Shown one piece after another: positions 50,955 to 60,515 of a DNA stretch of 64,000 nt (its first letter is position 1; every line of letters begins with the position of its first letter). Position numbers and translations under genes: made by a program. The stretch covers positions 82,568-146,567 of the forward strand of contig NZ_MAXF01000016.1 in NCBI RefSeq assembly GCF_001704635.1. The letters are read 5' to 3'. The notes under the pieces are model-generated. The model made no database searches, was not told the origin of the DNA, and was given only the letters and a program-made list of their open reading frames with translations. The stretch comes from Streptomyces sparsogenes (GTDB lineage: Bacteria; Actinomycetota; Actinomycetes; Streptomycetales; Streptomycetaceae).

Positions 50955-52316
50955 TCAGGTGCGCGCGAGTCGCTTGAGCAACAGCGCGGAGGAGACCGGC
51001 CGTGCCCCCGCCTTGGCCACCCCGTCGGCCACCTCGCGGTCCGTCGAGACCACGACCACCGGCCGGCCCGGCGGTTCGGCCCGCACCAGCTGTCTGATCA
51101 GCTCGTCCGCGGTCACCCCCGGCTTGCTGAACAGCACCCGCACCCCGCGCGGCGGCGCCAGCAGCACCGGCGCGGCCAGCTCCGCCCCGTCGAACACGCA
51201 GGTCATCTCCGCGCCCGTCTGGGCCGCCAGCACCGCGAGCCCGCCCAGCAGCCGCAGCCGCTGCTTCTCCAGCGGCATGGTCGGATAGCCGGTCTTGGTG
51301 ACGTTGTAGCCGTCCACGACCAGATGGGCCTGGGGCAGCGCCAGAAGCTGGTCCAGCAGCGCGGGGTCCATCTCGGACAGCGCCCTGGTCGCTATGTCCT
51401 TCGGCGTCATCTTGCCCGGCTCCACCGCGTCCACCGCGTCCGCCGGGCGCATCGACGCGGGCGGCAGCGCCAGTTCGCGGCGCAGCCCCTGCGCCGCGTC
51501 CAACACCGTGTCCAGCAACAGCCGCACCCGCATGTCCTCGACGCTGCGCCCCTCGCGCGCGGCCCGCCGGCTGGCCTCCAGCGCCGACTCCGTCTCCGCG
51601 AGCCGGGCCCGCAGCCGCCGCGCCTCGCCCTCCGCCGTGGCCTGCCGCACCGCGGCCGCGGACCGCACGGAGTCCAGCTCGGAGGTGGCCTTGCGCAGCG
51701 CCGCCTCGCCCCGCTTGACGTCGCTGAGCGCGCTGCGCAGCTTCCGCTGCAGGGTGTCCGCCTCCTTGCGGGCCGCCTCCAGCTCGGCGCGGGACCGCTC
51801 GGCGTCCGCGCGCGCCGCGGCCCGGGCCTCGGCGAGCTCTTCCCGCAGCCGCCGCAGCTCCCGCTCCGCCTCCTCGCCGGCCCGCTCCGCGGAGGCCCGC
51901 TGCGCCTCCTCGCCCGCGGCCTCGACCAGCTTGACCCAGCCGGCCGGGCGCAGCACATAGGCCAGCGCCGCCACGTCCACCGGATCGGCGGCGGCCGGCG
52001 GCGAGCCGCTCTCGATGGCCTCGGCCAGCTCCGTCTGGGTCTCCCGCAGCCGCCCCGCGATCCGCTGCCGGAAGACCGGGTCGGACTCCACCGCGGCGGC
52101 CATCGCGTTGCCGGCGAACTTCGCCCGGCGGGTCGGGGTGAAGCGCGCGTACTGCCGCAGCTGGGCCGGCAGCTCGGTGACCGTCAGCCCGCCGAAGGCG
52201 TCCGCGACGAGGGCGACCACCCGGCGCCTGACCCCCTCCGGCAGGGGGCGGTCGAGCGCCTCGGCCACGCCTTCGGCGTCACTGGCCGACCCGGGGTCGC
52301 CCGTCCGCTCCACCAC
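50955..52316 (-). CDS. NYN-domain (PIN-like) RNase-type protein
   Basis: 453 aa, GTG start. An N-terminal helical region and an Ala/Arg/Glu coiled coil of about 150 residues (110-280) precede a C-terminal NYN (YacP-like) domain. Active-site acidic residues are seen in LVVDGYNV, VFDGAE and STDREVADG. Such proteins are predicted RNases; YacP/Rae1 relatives cleave mRNA on ribosomes. The coiled coil is a Streptomyces/actinobacterial extension. Downstream of the small zinc-ribbon gene on the same strand. Confidence 0.85.
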   Translation of the reverse strand: MVERTGDPGSASDAEGVAEALDRPLPEGVRRRVVALVADAFGGLTVTELPAQLRQYARFTPTRRAKFAGNAMAAAVESDPVFRQRIAGRLRETQTELAEAIESGSPPAAADPVDVAALAYVLRPAGWVKLVEAAGEEAQRASAERAGEEAERELRRLREELAEARAAARADAERSRAELEAARKEADTLQRKLRSALSDVKRGEAALRKATSELDSVRSAAAVRQATAEGEARRLRARLAETESALEASRRAAREGRSVEDMRVRLLLDTVLDAAQGLRRELALPPASMRPADAVDAVEPGKMTPKDIATRALSEMDPALLDQLLALPQAHLVVDGYNVTKTGYPTMPLEKQRLRLLGGLAVLAAQTGAEMTCVFDGAELAAPVLLAPPRGVRVLFSKPGVTADELIRQLVRAEPPGRPVVVVSTDREVADGVAKAGARPVSSALLLKRLART

Positions 52317-52334
52317 CTGTCACCGCTCCGTTTC

Positions 52335-52580
52335 TCAGCCGCTCGCGCTCGCGCCCGGACGGTCCACCAGCTCGATCTGGTCGACCGCGTTGCACCAGCG
52401 GCAGCGCACCGACTCAATGGTCTCACTGACCACCTCGCGCTCCTCGACCCTGGGCTCCCCGCCCAGCTCGAGATGGACGTAGTCGACGACCTTCATCGAC
52501 CGCGTCACATCGAACCGGGTCAGATTGCCGCACAGGGTGCAGCGCCAGCGGGTCTCGGCTGTCGGCTGGGGCACGGCCAT
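52335..52580 (-). CDS. Small zinc-ribbon protein
   Basis: 81 aa from ATG 52580; an upstream GTG at 52616 is an alternative. Two CxxC pairs (CTLCGN and CRWCNA) about 45 residues apart suggest a zinc ribbon with a beta-rich middle. Ends 18 bases before the NYN gene start, same strand, so likely co-transcribed. Conserved in Streptomyces; function unknown. Confidence 0.7.
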   Translation of the reverse strand: MAVPQPTAETRWRCTLCGNLTRFDVTRSMKVVDYVHLELGGEPRVEEREVVSETIESVRCRWCNAVDQIELVDRPGASASG

Positions 52581-52752
52581 GGCGTCGTCGTCCTCGTCTT
52601 CATTCCACTCTTGCACTCGGTATGCACTCGCGTGCTGTCACCCTACGGCCTCGGCCCCGCCCGGCGCCGGGGGCAGGTGCGCTCCCCGCCACGCCCCCGG
52701 GCGGCGGCGAGGCGCTCTGGGCAGGTTGTGCCCGGTACGCCATGATCTGCCC

Positions 52753-53463
52753 ATGATCGAGACGTCGGAGGGACCCCGCCGCCCCCTGATGACGTACGCC
52801 CTCATCGCCGCCTGCTGCCTCGTCTTCGCGGTGGGGCCGGCCTCCGGCCTCAATCCCGGCTACGGCACCGGCGGGGATCTGCTGCGCGCCCAGACCGGCT
52901 ACTTCGAGCGCTGGGGAGTGGTGCCCAGCGCGCTGTGGAGCGGCGCGCCCGCCGAGCCGCTGACCCCGCTGACCGCGCTGTTCGTCCACGGCAACTGGCT
53001 GCACCTGCTGGGCAACATGCTGTTCCTGTACGTCTTCGGGGCGATGGCGGAGGAACGGATGGGGCGGCTCCAGTTCACCCTGTTCTACCTCGCCACCGGC
53101 TATCTGGCGCTGCTCGGCTACGCGGCGGCCCACGCCGACTCCACCCAGACCCTGGTCGGCGCCTCCGGGGCCATCTCCGGGGTCCTCGGCGCCTTTCTGT
53201 GGCTCTTCCCCCGGGCCCGGGTGACCAGCCTCTTCCCGTTTCTCTTCTTCCTGCCGCTCCGCTTCCCCGCCTGGGTGGTGCTGATCTTCTGGTTCGCGCT
53301 GCAGTGGCTGGCCGCCCACGGCGCCGACGACCGCCCCGGGGTCGCCTACCTCGCCCACCTGGTCGGGTTCAGCCTCGGGTTCCTCTACGCGTGGGTCCGC
53401 TTCGGACGGACGACTAGAGTGAACAGGGCAGCCAGGCCCAGCGAGGGAGAAAGCCAGCCGTGA
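52753..53463 (+). CDS. Rhomboid-family intramembrane serine protease
   Basis: 236 aa from ATG 52753; the upstream 76 codons do not look coding. Six membrane helices with the rhomboid motifs HGNWLHLLGNMLFLYVFG, catalytic Ser in GASGAISG and catalytic His in YLAHLVGFSLGF. Membrane serine protease. It overlaps the RAM-domain gene by four bases (GTGA). Confidence 0.92.
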   Translation: MIETSEGPRRPLMTYALIAACCLVFAVGPASGLNPGYGTGGDLLRAQTGYFERWGVVPSALWSGAPAEPLTPLTALFVHGNWLHLLGNMLFLYVFGAMAEERMGRLQFTLFYLATGYLALLGYAAAHADSTQTLVGASGAISGVLGAFLWLFPRARVTSLFPFLFFLPLRFPAWVVLIFWFALQWLAAHGADDRPGVAYLAHLVGFSLGFLYAWVRFGRTTRVNRAARPSEGESQP

Positions 53464-53741
53464 TCACTTCGATCGTCCTCATCAAGACCAGCGTGGACCA
53501 GATCCCGGAGATCGCCGAGAAGATCGCCGCGCTCGACGGCGTGAGCGAGGTCTACTCGGTCACCGGGGCGCACGACCTGATCGCGATGGTGCGGGTGGCC
53601 CGGCACGACGACCTCGCGGACGTCATCCCGGGCCGGATCAGCAAGGTGCCGGGCGTGGCCTCCACCGAGACCCACATCGCCTTCCGCACCTACTCCCAGC
53701 ACGACCTGGAGGCCGCCTTCGCGATCGGCCTCGACGGCTAG
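53460..53741 (+). CDS. Stand-alone Lrp/AsnC ligand-binding (RAM) domain
   Basis: 93 aa alpha-beta sandwich without a DNA-binding domain (SIVLIKTSVDQIPEIAEKIAALDGVSEVYSVTG...). Such proteins bind amino acids or effectors and may modulate Lrp regulators. Translationally coupled to the rhomboid gene, which hints at a joint role not yet described. Confidence 0.88.
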   Translation: MITSIVLIKTSVDQIPEIAEKIAALDGVSEVYSVTGAHDLIAMVRVARHDDLADVIPGRISKVPGVASTETHIAFRTYSQHDLEAAFAIGLDG

Positions 53742-53801
53742 GCCGGGCCCCGGGGCCGGCCTCGATCCCGGGCCGCGGGGCCGGCCTCCCGGGCCGCGGG
53801 G

Positions 53802-55223
53802 TCAGCCCCGGTCCGGGACGCAGCGCCCGTCCTCCGTGCGGTAGGTCCACTTCGCGCCGTCGCGGACCAGCTCCTTCACCGCGCCGATGAACCGCTCGAC
53901 GTGCTCGTCGGGCGTGCCCGCGCCGAAGCTGACCCGGATCGCGTTCAGCGACCGCTCCCCCGGCGCGGCCTCCGGCGCCCCGCACTCGCCCTGGTCCCCG
54001 GGCTCCCCGCCCAGCAGGGTGCGCACCAGCGGATGCGCGCAGAACAGCCCGTCCCGCACCCCGATGCCGTACTCGGCGGAGAGCGCGGCGGCGAAGTGGG
54101 AGCTGTTCCAGCCCTCCACCACGAAGGAGATGACCCCCACCCTCGGGGCGTCCTCGCCGAACAGGGACAGCACCCGCACCTCGGGCACCTCCGTCAGGCC
54201 CTCGCGGACCCTCGCGATCAGCTCCCGCTCCCGCGCCACCAGGCCCTCGAACCCGGCCTCGGTCAGCGCCTTGCAGGCCGAGGCGATCGCGTACGCACCG
54301 ATCACGTTCGGCGAGCCGGCCTCGTGCCGGGCCTCGGTGGTGTGCCACTCCACGTCCACCCCGCCGACCCCCTCCCGGACGCGCACGGCGACCTTGCGGC
54401 TGGCGCCGCCGCCCGCCAGATACGGCCGCGCCTCGCGCAGCCAGTCCGCGCGCCCCGCCAGCACCCCGGCCCCGAAGGGCGCGTACAGCTTGTGCCCGGA
54501 GAACGCGACCCAGTCGACGTCCGAGGCGGCGATGTCCACCGGGTGGTGGGGGGCGAGCTGCGCCGCGTCCAGCACGATGCGGGCCCCGTGCGCGTGGGCC
54601 ACCTCGGTCAGCTCCCGCACCGGCCACAGCTCGCCGGTCACATTCGACGCGCCGGTCACACACACCAGCGCCGGTCCGGCCGACCCGCCCTCGGCCGGGC
54701 CCTCCGCCCGCCATGCGGACAGCGCCCGGTCCAGCGTCTCGACGGCCTCGCGCGGGGAGCGCGGCGCGCTCAGAAAGCCGACCTCGACACCCTCCCGCTG
54801 CTGCCACGGCAGCAGCGAGGCGTGGTGCTCGGTCTCGAACACGAACACCCGGGTGCCGTGCGGGAGGACGGCGGCGAGCAGGTTGAGCGAGTCGGTGGTG
54901 GAGCGGGTGAAGACCACCTGGTCGTCGGGGCGGCAGCCGAGGAAGGCGGCGACGTCCTTGCGGCTGTTCTCGAACAGGTCGGTGGACAGCTGCGAGAGGT
55001 AGCCGGCGCCCCGGTGGACGCTGCCGTAGTACGGGGCGTAGGCCGCGACGTCGTCCCAGACGCGCTGCAGGGCGGGGGCGCTGGCGGCGTAGTCCAGCGC
55101 GGCGTAGGTGACCTCGCCGCCGGTGACGAGCGGGACGAGGACGTCGCGGCCGAGGACGGGCAGCGGGGAGCGGGTGTCGGTGGCGGAGGCAGCGGTGGCG
55201 GAGGCAGCGGTGATCGCGGACAT
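53802..55223 (-). CDS. Class V PLP aminotransferase (cysteine-desulfurase-like)
   Basis: 473 aa. Fold-type I PLP enzyme: FTRSTTDSLNLLAAVL, ETEHHASLLPW, LDAAQLAPH (Asp), and the Schiff-base Lys in SGHKLYAPFGAGVL. Related to IscS/SufS and CsdA, but the active-site Cys loop is not identifiable, so desulfurase activity is unproven. A SAM-IV riboswitch in its leader (55424-55550) argues for a role in sulfur amino-acid metabolism. Upstream trpD is on the same strand but 445 bases away. Confidence 0.86.
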   Translation of the reverse strand: MSAITAASATAASATDTRSPLPVLGRDVLVPLVTGGEVTYAALDYAASAPALQRVWDDVAAYAPYYGSVHRGAGYLSQLSTDLFENSRKDVAAFLGCRPDDQVVFTRSTTDSLNLLAAVLPHGTRVFVFETEHHASLLPWQQREGVEVGFLSAPRSPREAVETLDRALSAWRAEGPAEGGSAGPALVCVTGASNVTGELWPVRELTEVAHAHGARIVLDAAQLAPHHPVDIAASDVDWVAFSGHKLYAPFGAGVLAGRADWLREARPYLAGGGASRKVAVRVREGVGGVDVEWHTTEARHEAGSPNVIGAYAIASACKALTEAGFEGLVARERELIARVREGLTEVPEVRVLSLFGEDAPRVGVISFVVEGWNSSHFAAALSAEYGIGVRDGLFCAHPLVRTLLGGEPGDQGECGAPEAAPGERSLNAIRVSFGAGTPDEHVERFIGAVKELVRDGAKWTYRTEDGRCVPDRG

Positions 55224-55366
55224 GGCGAAGTCTCCCGGGAGGACGAAGAGGTGAATGCGTCACGCGTGCGCGCGGCGACCGCCGCCGGTACGACACGCGG
55301 AAGGAAGCTCAACGCGCGGGGGTTGGTCGCACCGCGCCGGTTGAGGGGAAGAAGGGGCCGTCGGCC

Positions 55367-55387
55367 CTAGCGCATTCGCTGCATCAC
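55367..55387 (-). CDS. Tiny Met-rich leader ORF after the SAM-IV riboswitch
   Basis: GTG-ATG-CAG-CGA-ATG-CGC-TAG encodes a 6-residue peptide (three Met), preceded by GAGGGAG at seven bases. It ends just before a GGGCC-GAC-GGCCC hairpin, between the riboswitch and the aminotransferase gene. It could be an attenuation leader; this is inference. Confidence 0.45.
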   Translation of the reverse strand: MMQRMR

Positions 55388-55423
55388 GGAAGAACTCCCT
55401 CGACAACCAGGACCCCTGGGTTT

Positions 55424-55550
55424 CGCGAGGGGTCCGCGCTTGCCGCAGACCTCGCTGCCTGCGGCCTGGTCATCACCCGGGGCACCCCGCCACGGACGGA
55501 GGGTTGCCGGACAGCGGGCCGGGGCCGAAGTCGCTGTCGCTCGTGACCTG
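55424..55550 (-). ncRNA. SAM-IV riboswitch
   Basis: On the minus strand the SAM-IV landmarks appear in order: GGTCACGAGC, the paired GACAGCG / CGCTGTC helix, CGGCAACCCTCC, GGCGGGGTGCCCCGGG, TGATGACC closing the first helix, and a downstream CAAGCGCGG. Senses S-adenosylmethionine. Followed by an alternative hairpin (GGACCCCT / AGGGGTCC, 55410-55435) that may be the expression platform. Confidence 0.9.
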
Positions 55551-55668
55551 CGCAGGAGTATGCCACGCCGCGCCCCGCGCACGGGACCCCTGTCCGCCAT
55601 ACGGACGATGCGTACGCAGGGCGGGCAGGGGACGGGATCCGGGCGCCGGCAGAAACTACCGGCGGAAA

Positions 55669-56742
55669 CTACGCGTTGGTGGCCAGGACCCAGCGGTCCA
55701 GGGAGGCGCGGGCCGCGCCGGAGTCGATGGACTCGGCGGCCTTCTCGATCCCCGTGGCGATCCGCTCCGCGAGCGGCTTGCCGCCCGTCCCGCCCTCCAG
55801 GGCGACCAGGGCCGCCGCCGAGTTGAGCAGCACCGCGTCGCGGACCGGGCCGCGCTCCCCCGCCAGCAGCCGCCGCGCCACGTCCGCGTTGTACGAGGGG
55901 TCGGCGCCGCGCAGGGCCTCCACCGGGACCAGGTCGATGCCGACGTCCCGCGGGTCGAAGGTCTCCTGCCGCACGGTGCCGTCCTCGACCACCCACACCT
56001 GGGAGGTCGAGGTGACGGTCAGCTCGTCCAGGCCGTCGTCGCCGCGCATCACCAGCGCGCAGGAGCCGCGCTCGGCGAGCACACCGGCCATGATGGGCGC
56101 CATGCGGGCGTCCGCGACCCCGGTGGCCTGGGCGCGCACCCGGGCCGGGTTGGTGAGCGGCCCGAGGAAGTTGAAGATGGTGGCGATGCCGAGCTCGCTG
56201 CGCGCGGTCCCGACGTGGCGCAGCGCGGGGTGGAAGCGCATCGCGAAGCAGAAAGTGATGCCCGCTTCCTCGGCCACCTCGGCCACCCGCCCGGGGGTCA
56301 GGTCCAGGTTGACGCCGAGCCTGGCGAGGACGTCGGAGGAGCCGCTGGCGGAGGACGCGGCGCGGTTGCCGTGCTTGACCACCTTGGCGCCGGTGCCGGC
56401 CACCACGAGCGCCGACATGGTGGAGATGTTGACGGTCTTGGCGCGGTCGCCGCCGGTGCCCACGATGTCCACGGTCGGCCCGGGGACCTCGATCACATTG
56501 GCGTGTTCGTACATGGTGCGCACCAGCCCGGACACCTCCGCCACGGTGGCGCCCTTGGCGCGCAGCGCCACCGCGAAGCCGGCGATCTGGGCGTCGCTGG
56601 CCTCGCCGCGCATGATGCGGTCCATGACCCAGGCGGTGTCGTCGGCGGCGAGGTCGTGGCCGAGCAGCAGGGAGTCGAGCACGTCCGGCCAGGTGCGGGC
56701 CGTCGCGCGGTTGTCGCCTCCGGCTGGGGTCACAACGTCCAT
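55669..56742 (-). CDS. trpD: Anthranilate phosphoribosyltransferase
   Basis: 357 aa. Second step of tryptophan synthesis, joining PRPP and anthranilate. Motifs: [17 protein letters not shown] (PRPP), [33 protein letters not shown] and [15 protein letters not shown]. The partner enzyme trpEG lies 26 kb away. M. tuberculosis keeps trpD in the same position next to ctaE-qcrCAB. Confidence 0.96.
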   Translation of the reverse strand: MDVVTPAGGDNRATARTWPDVLDSLLLGHDLAADDTAWVMDRIMRGEASDAQIAGFAVALRAKGATVAEVSGLVRTMYEHANVIEVPGPTVDIVGTGGDRAKTVNISTMSALVVAGTGAKVVKHGNRAASSASGSSDVLARLGVNLDLTPGRVAEVAEEAGITFCFAMRFHPALRHVGTARSELGIATIFNFLGPLTNPARVRAQATGVADARMAPIMAGVLAERGSCALVMRGDDGLDELTVTSTSQVWVVEDGTVRQETFDPRDVGIDLVPVEALRGADPSYNADVARRLLAGERGPVRDAVLLNSAAALVALEGGTGGKPLAERIATGIEKAAESIDSGAARASLDRWVLATNA

Positions 56743-56875
56743 GGTCCGCTCCTGGATCTCGGCTGGGCTGAGGGGGTCCGCGCGGTTCGACGGGGCGGCC
56801 CCGTGGCAAGCCTATCGGCGCGGCGGGGGGTGGCAGGTCCCTGCCCGGGTCCTGGACAGGGGCCCGTACCACGGC

Positions 56876-56919
56876 CCAGGGCCCCGGCCCGGACCGTGTG
56901 GTCCGGGCCGGGGCCCTGG
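56876..56919 (-). terminator. Terminator of the qcr-ctaE operon
   Basis: A perfect 20-bp stem (56876-56895 / 56900-56919) with a GTGT loop lies 36 bases after the qcrB stop. Confidence 0.85.
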
Positions 56920-56954
56920 TGTGTGGCGTAACAGCTGAGGTGTTCGCTGAGAGA

Positions 56955-58586
56955 TCAGTGGTGGCCGTGGCCGCTGGTGATCTCCTTGTACTCCTCGGTG
57001 GTCGGCTTGGGGATCACGTTGTCCCCGCCGTAGTAGCCCTTGGACAGCTTGGCCCGGAGCTTCTGCGAACGCTTTATCTTGCGGCGGACACCGTTCTCGT
57101 CGACCTCGGGGCCGATCTCGAGCGGCTTGGGCTGCTCATGCTGGGTGAGCTTGAACAGGTCCTCCTGCGAGAGCGGCTCGTGCACCTCGATGAACTCGCC
57201 GTGCGGCAGCCGCTTGATGATGCCGGTCTCGCGGCCGTGCAGCACCTTGTCCTTGTCGCGCCGCTGCAGACCCAGGCAGATCCGCTTGGTGACGATGAAG
57301 GCCACCACCGGGCCGACGAAGAAGGCGATCCGGACGAACCAGGTGATCGAGTTGATCGACAGGTGGAAGTGGGTGGCCCACAGGTCGTTGCCACCACCGA
57401 CCAGCATCACCAGGTAGACGGTCAGCCAGGCGACACCGAAGGCGGTCCGGGTCGGGGCGTTGCGCGGGCGGTCCAGGATGTGGTGCTCGCGCTTGTCGCC
57501 GGTGATCCAGGACTCGATGAACGGGTACAGACCGATCGCGAACAGCACCAGCGGGAAGAGCACGATCGGGATGAACACGCCCAGGACGAGGGTGTGGCCC
57601 CACAGGTTGATCTCCCAGCCGGGCATCACACGGACCAGACCCTCGGCGAAGCCCATGTACCAGTCGGGCTGGGCGCCGGTGGACACCTGGTCGGGCCGGT
57701 ACGGGCCGATGGCCCAGATCGGGTTGATGGTGGCGATCGCGGAGAGCACCGCGATGACGCCGAAGACCAGGAAGAAGAACCCGCCCGCCTTGGCCATGTA
57801 GACCGGCAGCAGGGGCATGCCGACCACGTTCTTCTCGGTCTTGCCGGGCCCGGGGTACTGCGTGTGCTTGTGGTAGAAGACCAGGATCAGGTGCGCCACC
57901 AGCAGGCCGAGCATGATGCCCGGCAGCAGCAGGACGTGGACCGGGTAGAGCCTGGGGATCAGGTCCATGCCGGGGAACTCGCCGCCGAACACGAACATCG
58001 AGATGTAGGTGCCGACGACCGGGATCGACAGGAACACGCCCTCGATGAACCGCAGACCGGTGCCGGAAAGCAGGTCGTCGGGGAGCGAGTAGCCGGTGAA
58101 GCCGGTCAGCATGCCGAGGAAGAACAGCAGGAAGCCGAACAGCCAGTTGATCTCGCGCGGCTTGCGGAAGGCGCCGGTGAAGAAGACGCGCATCATGTGC
58201 ACGAGCATCGCGGCGAGGAAGATCAGCGCGGCCCAGTGGTGGATCTGCCGGATGAGCAGACCGCCGCGCACCTCGAAGCTGATGTCGAGCGTCGAGGCGA
58301 ACGCCTCGGACATCCGCACGCCCTGCATCGGGACGTACGGGCCGTGGTACGTGACCTCTTCCATGCTGGGGTGGAAGAACAGCGTCAGATACACACCCGT
58401 GAGGATGATGATGATGAAGCTGTAGAGCGCGACCTCACCCAGCATGAAGGACCAGTGGTCCGGGAAGATCTTGCGCATGTTGGCCTTGGCGAGGCTGTAG
58501 ACGCCCAGCCGGCCGTCGGCCCAGTCGGCGACGCGCTCGCCCGCGGGGGCCTTGCGGTCCCGCTGCGATTCAGTTGCAGTACTCAT
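56955..58586 (-). CDS. qcrB: Cytochrome bc1 complex cytochrome b subunit
   Basis: 543 aa from ATG 58586. Di-heme membrane subunit. Heme His residues fall in RQIHHWAALIFLAAMLVHMMR and YPVHVLLLPGIMLGLLVAHLILVFYHKH; PEWY is replaced by the actinobacterial PDWYMGF. A C-terminal cytoplasmic extension of about 110 residues is typical. Overlaps qcrA by four bases. Part of the bc1-aa3 supercomplex with ctaD/ctaE. Confidence 0.98.
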   Translation of the reverse strand: MSTATESQRDRKAPAGERVADWADGRLGVYSLAKANMRKIFPDHWSFMLGEVALYSFIIIILTGVYLTLFFHPSMEEVTYHGPYVPMQGVRMSEAFASTLDISFEVRGGLLIRQIHHWAALIFLAAMLVHMMRVFFTGAFRKPREINWLFGFLLFFLGMLTGFTGYSLPDDLLSGTGLRFIEGVFLSIPVVGTYISMFVFGGEFPGMDLIPRLYPVHVLLLPGIMLGLLVAHLILVFYHKHTQYPGPGKTEKNVVGMPLLPVYMAKAGGFFFLVFGVIAVLSAIATINPIWAIGPYRPDQVSTGAQPDWYMGFAEGLVRVMPGWEINLWGHTLVLGVFIPIVLFPLVLFAIGLYPFIESWITGDKREHHILDRPRNAPTRTAFGVAWLTVYLVMLVGGGNDLWATHFHLSINSITWFVRIAFFVGPVVAFIVTKRICLGLQRRDKDKVLHGRETGIIKRLPHGEFIEVHEPLSQEDLFKLTQHEQPKPLEIGPEVDENGVRRKIKRSQKLRAKLSKGYYGGDNVIPKPTTEEYKEITSGHGHH

Positions 58587-59641
58587 CCGCGCTCCCAGAA
58601 AGCAGGACCGACGGGCTCCGCGAAGTCGCCCTTGGCTTCGAGGTAACCGTCCTTGTTGACCCCGATCCGCAGCTGCGGCAGGGCGTGCCCGGCCGGGCCG
58701 AAGATCACTCGGCCGCCGTCGGAGAGGTCGAACGTCGACTGGTGGCACGGGCACAGGACGTGGTGCGTCTGCTGCTCGTAGAGGTTGATCGGGCAGCCGA
58801 CGTGGGTACAGATCTTGGAGAACGCGACGATGCCGTCGTGCGACCAGTCCAGCTCGCGCTTGTCCTTGATGTTCTCCGGCTGGAGCCGGACCAGCATCAG
58901 GGCCGCCTTGGCGATCTGCGTCTGGAAGTCGTGGTCCTCCTCGCTCATGCCCTCGGGCATGGCGAAGGTGAGCGAGCCGACCACGATGTCCTCGGGGCGC
59001 AGCGCCTCGTTGGTGTTCTGGTTGATCAGGCGCTTGCCCTTGCCCCACTTGGTGTGGCGGAGCTTGTCCTGCGGCAGCGGGCCGAGGTCGCGCAGCAGCA
59101 CCAGGCCGGAGAGCGGCACCAGGGCCAGCGCGCCGAAGAGGGTGTTGCGGGCGAGCTTGCGCCGGCCGAAGCCGGACTCGGCCGCGCCCTGCCGGAAGTC
59201 GTCCAGCACCTTGGCCTTGACCTCGGGCGAGGCCTCGATCGGGTGGCGCTCGTCGGCGATCTCCACATCGGACATCAGGGTGCGGGCCCAGTGGACCGCG
59301 CCCGCGCCGATGGTGAACAGCGCGATGCCCAGGGTCAGGCCGAGCGCGAAGTTCAGCGCGCTGATGTGGCCGAGCGGGAAGACATAGATGATCTTGTCGA
59401 CCGGCAGCGCCACAAACGAGGCGATGAAGGCGATCGTCGCCACCATGGAGGCGGTGAAGAACAGCGCGACCGTGCGCTCGGAGCGCTTGGCGGCTCGTTC
59501 GTCGATGTCCTGCTGCCGGGGCTCGTGCGGCGGCAGGCCCGGGTCGGCGAAGGGGTTGTCGGCGGGCTCTACCGCGCCGCCCTCTTCGCCTCCCCGCCCC
59601 TCGGGCAGGTGGTCTTCGTGTGAATTGTCGTGGCTACTCAT
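58583..59641 (-). CDS. qcrA: Cytochrome bc1 complex Rieske iron-sulfur subunit
   Basis: 352 aa from ATG 59641. Three N-terminal helices (an actinobacterial feature) precede the Rieske domain with CTHVGCPINL and CPCHQSTFDL cluster ligands. Overlaps qcrB and qcrC by four bases each. Confidence 0.97.
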   Translation of the reverse strand: MSSHDNSHEDHLPEGRGGEEGGAVEPADNPFADPGLPPHEPRQQDIDERAAKRSERTVALFFTASMVATIAFIASFVALPVDKIIYVFPLGHISALNFALGLTLGIALFTIGAGAVHWARTLMSDVEIADERHPIEASPEVKAKVLDDFRQGAAESGFGRRKLARNTLFGALALVPLSGLVLLRDLGPLPQDKLRHTKWGKGKRLINQNTNEALRPEDIVVGSLTFAMPEGMSEEDHDFQTQIAKAALMLVRLQPENIKDKRELDWSHDGIVAFSKICTHVGCPINLYEQQTHHVLCPCHQSTFDLSDGGRVIFGPAGHALPQLRIGVNKDGYLEAKGDFAEPVGPAFWERG

Positions 59642-60447
59642 GACTTCTTGGCCTTTGCGGTCCGGGCGGCGACCCAGATGGTCAGGGCGATCATGGCACC
59701 CATGCCGAAGATCCAGCCGAACAGGCCCTCGCTGACCGGGCCGAGGCCGCCGATCTCCATACCGCCGGGGGTCTCGGTCTTGTCGCTGTTGACCGTGTCC
59801 AGGTACGCGATGATGGCCTTCTTCTTCTCCTCCGGCATCGTGGTGTCGGGGAAGGAGGGCATGTTCTGCGGGCCGGTCTGCATGGCCTCGTACAGGTGCT
59901 TGGGGGACACACCCTCGAGCGACGGCGCGTACTTGCCGTTGGTCAGGGCGCCACCCTTGCCGACGAAGTTGTGGCACTGCGCGCAGTTGGTGCGGAAGAG
60001 CTCGCCACCCTCGGCGACGTCGCCGCCCGCGGGGTCGTACTGCTCCTTGGTGGGCGTCTCCGGGCCGGGGCCGAGCGAGGCGATGTACGCGGAGAGCTGC
60101 TGGATCTGCGCGTTCGAGTAGATGTTCCTCTTCTTGGGCACCTGCGCGCCGGGCTGCTGCGCGGGCATGCGACCGGTGCTGACCTGGAAGTCCACGGCGG
60201 CGGAGCCGACGCCGACCAGGCTCGGACCGTCGGTCGTACCCTGACCGCCGGTGCCGTGGCAGCTTGCGCAGCCGACGGCGTAGAGCTTCTTGCCCTCCTC
60301 GATGGCGAGGGACTGGGCGGAGCTGTCATCGGCCTTCGCCTCGCTCGGCGAGAACGCGGCGTACAGCCCCCCAGTGACCGCCAGCGCGAAGAGTAGGACG
60401 ACGAGCGCAGCCAGCGGATGGCGCCGTCGTGCGGAGAGCTTTTTCAC
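59638..60447 (-). CDS. qcrC: Cytochrome bc1 complex di-heme cytochrome c subunit
   Basis: 269 aa, GTG start. Two CxxCH sites (CASCHG and CAQCHN) show two c-type hemes, which replace a soluble cytochrome c in actinobacteria. N-terminal signal helix and C-terminal helix. Two TNGKYAPSL / Met-containing segments supply axial ligands. Confidence 0.97.
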   Translation of the reverse strand: MKKLSARRRHPLAALVVLLFALAVTGGLYAAFSPSEAKADDSSAQSLAIEEGKKLYAVGCASCHGTGGQGTTDGPSLVGVGSAAVDFQVSTGRMPAQQPGAQVPKKRNIYSNAQIQQLSAYIASLGPGPETPTKEQYDPAGGDVAEGGELFRTNCAQCHNFVGKGGALTNGKYAPSLEGVSPKHLYEAMQTGPQNMPSFPDTTMPEEKKKAIIAYLDTVNSDKTETPGGMEIGGLGPVSEGLFGWIFGMGAMIALTIWVAARTAKAKKS

Positions 60448-60515
60448 GGATTACCCCGGTGTCAGGATCTTCTGCGTCGATGCTTTGAGGACGTGGTGCC
60501 AGTACGGCGACCGGA

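Noticed and set aside
53742..53801. Repeated GGGCCGCGGGGCCGGCCTC between two stops
   Set aside because: Simple GC-rich repetition between convergent genes; no clear stem or conserved element.
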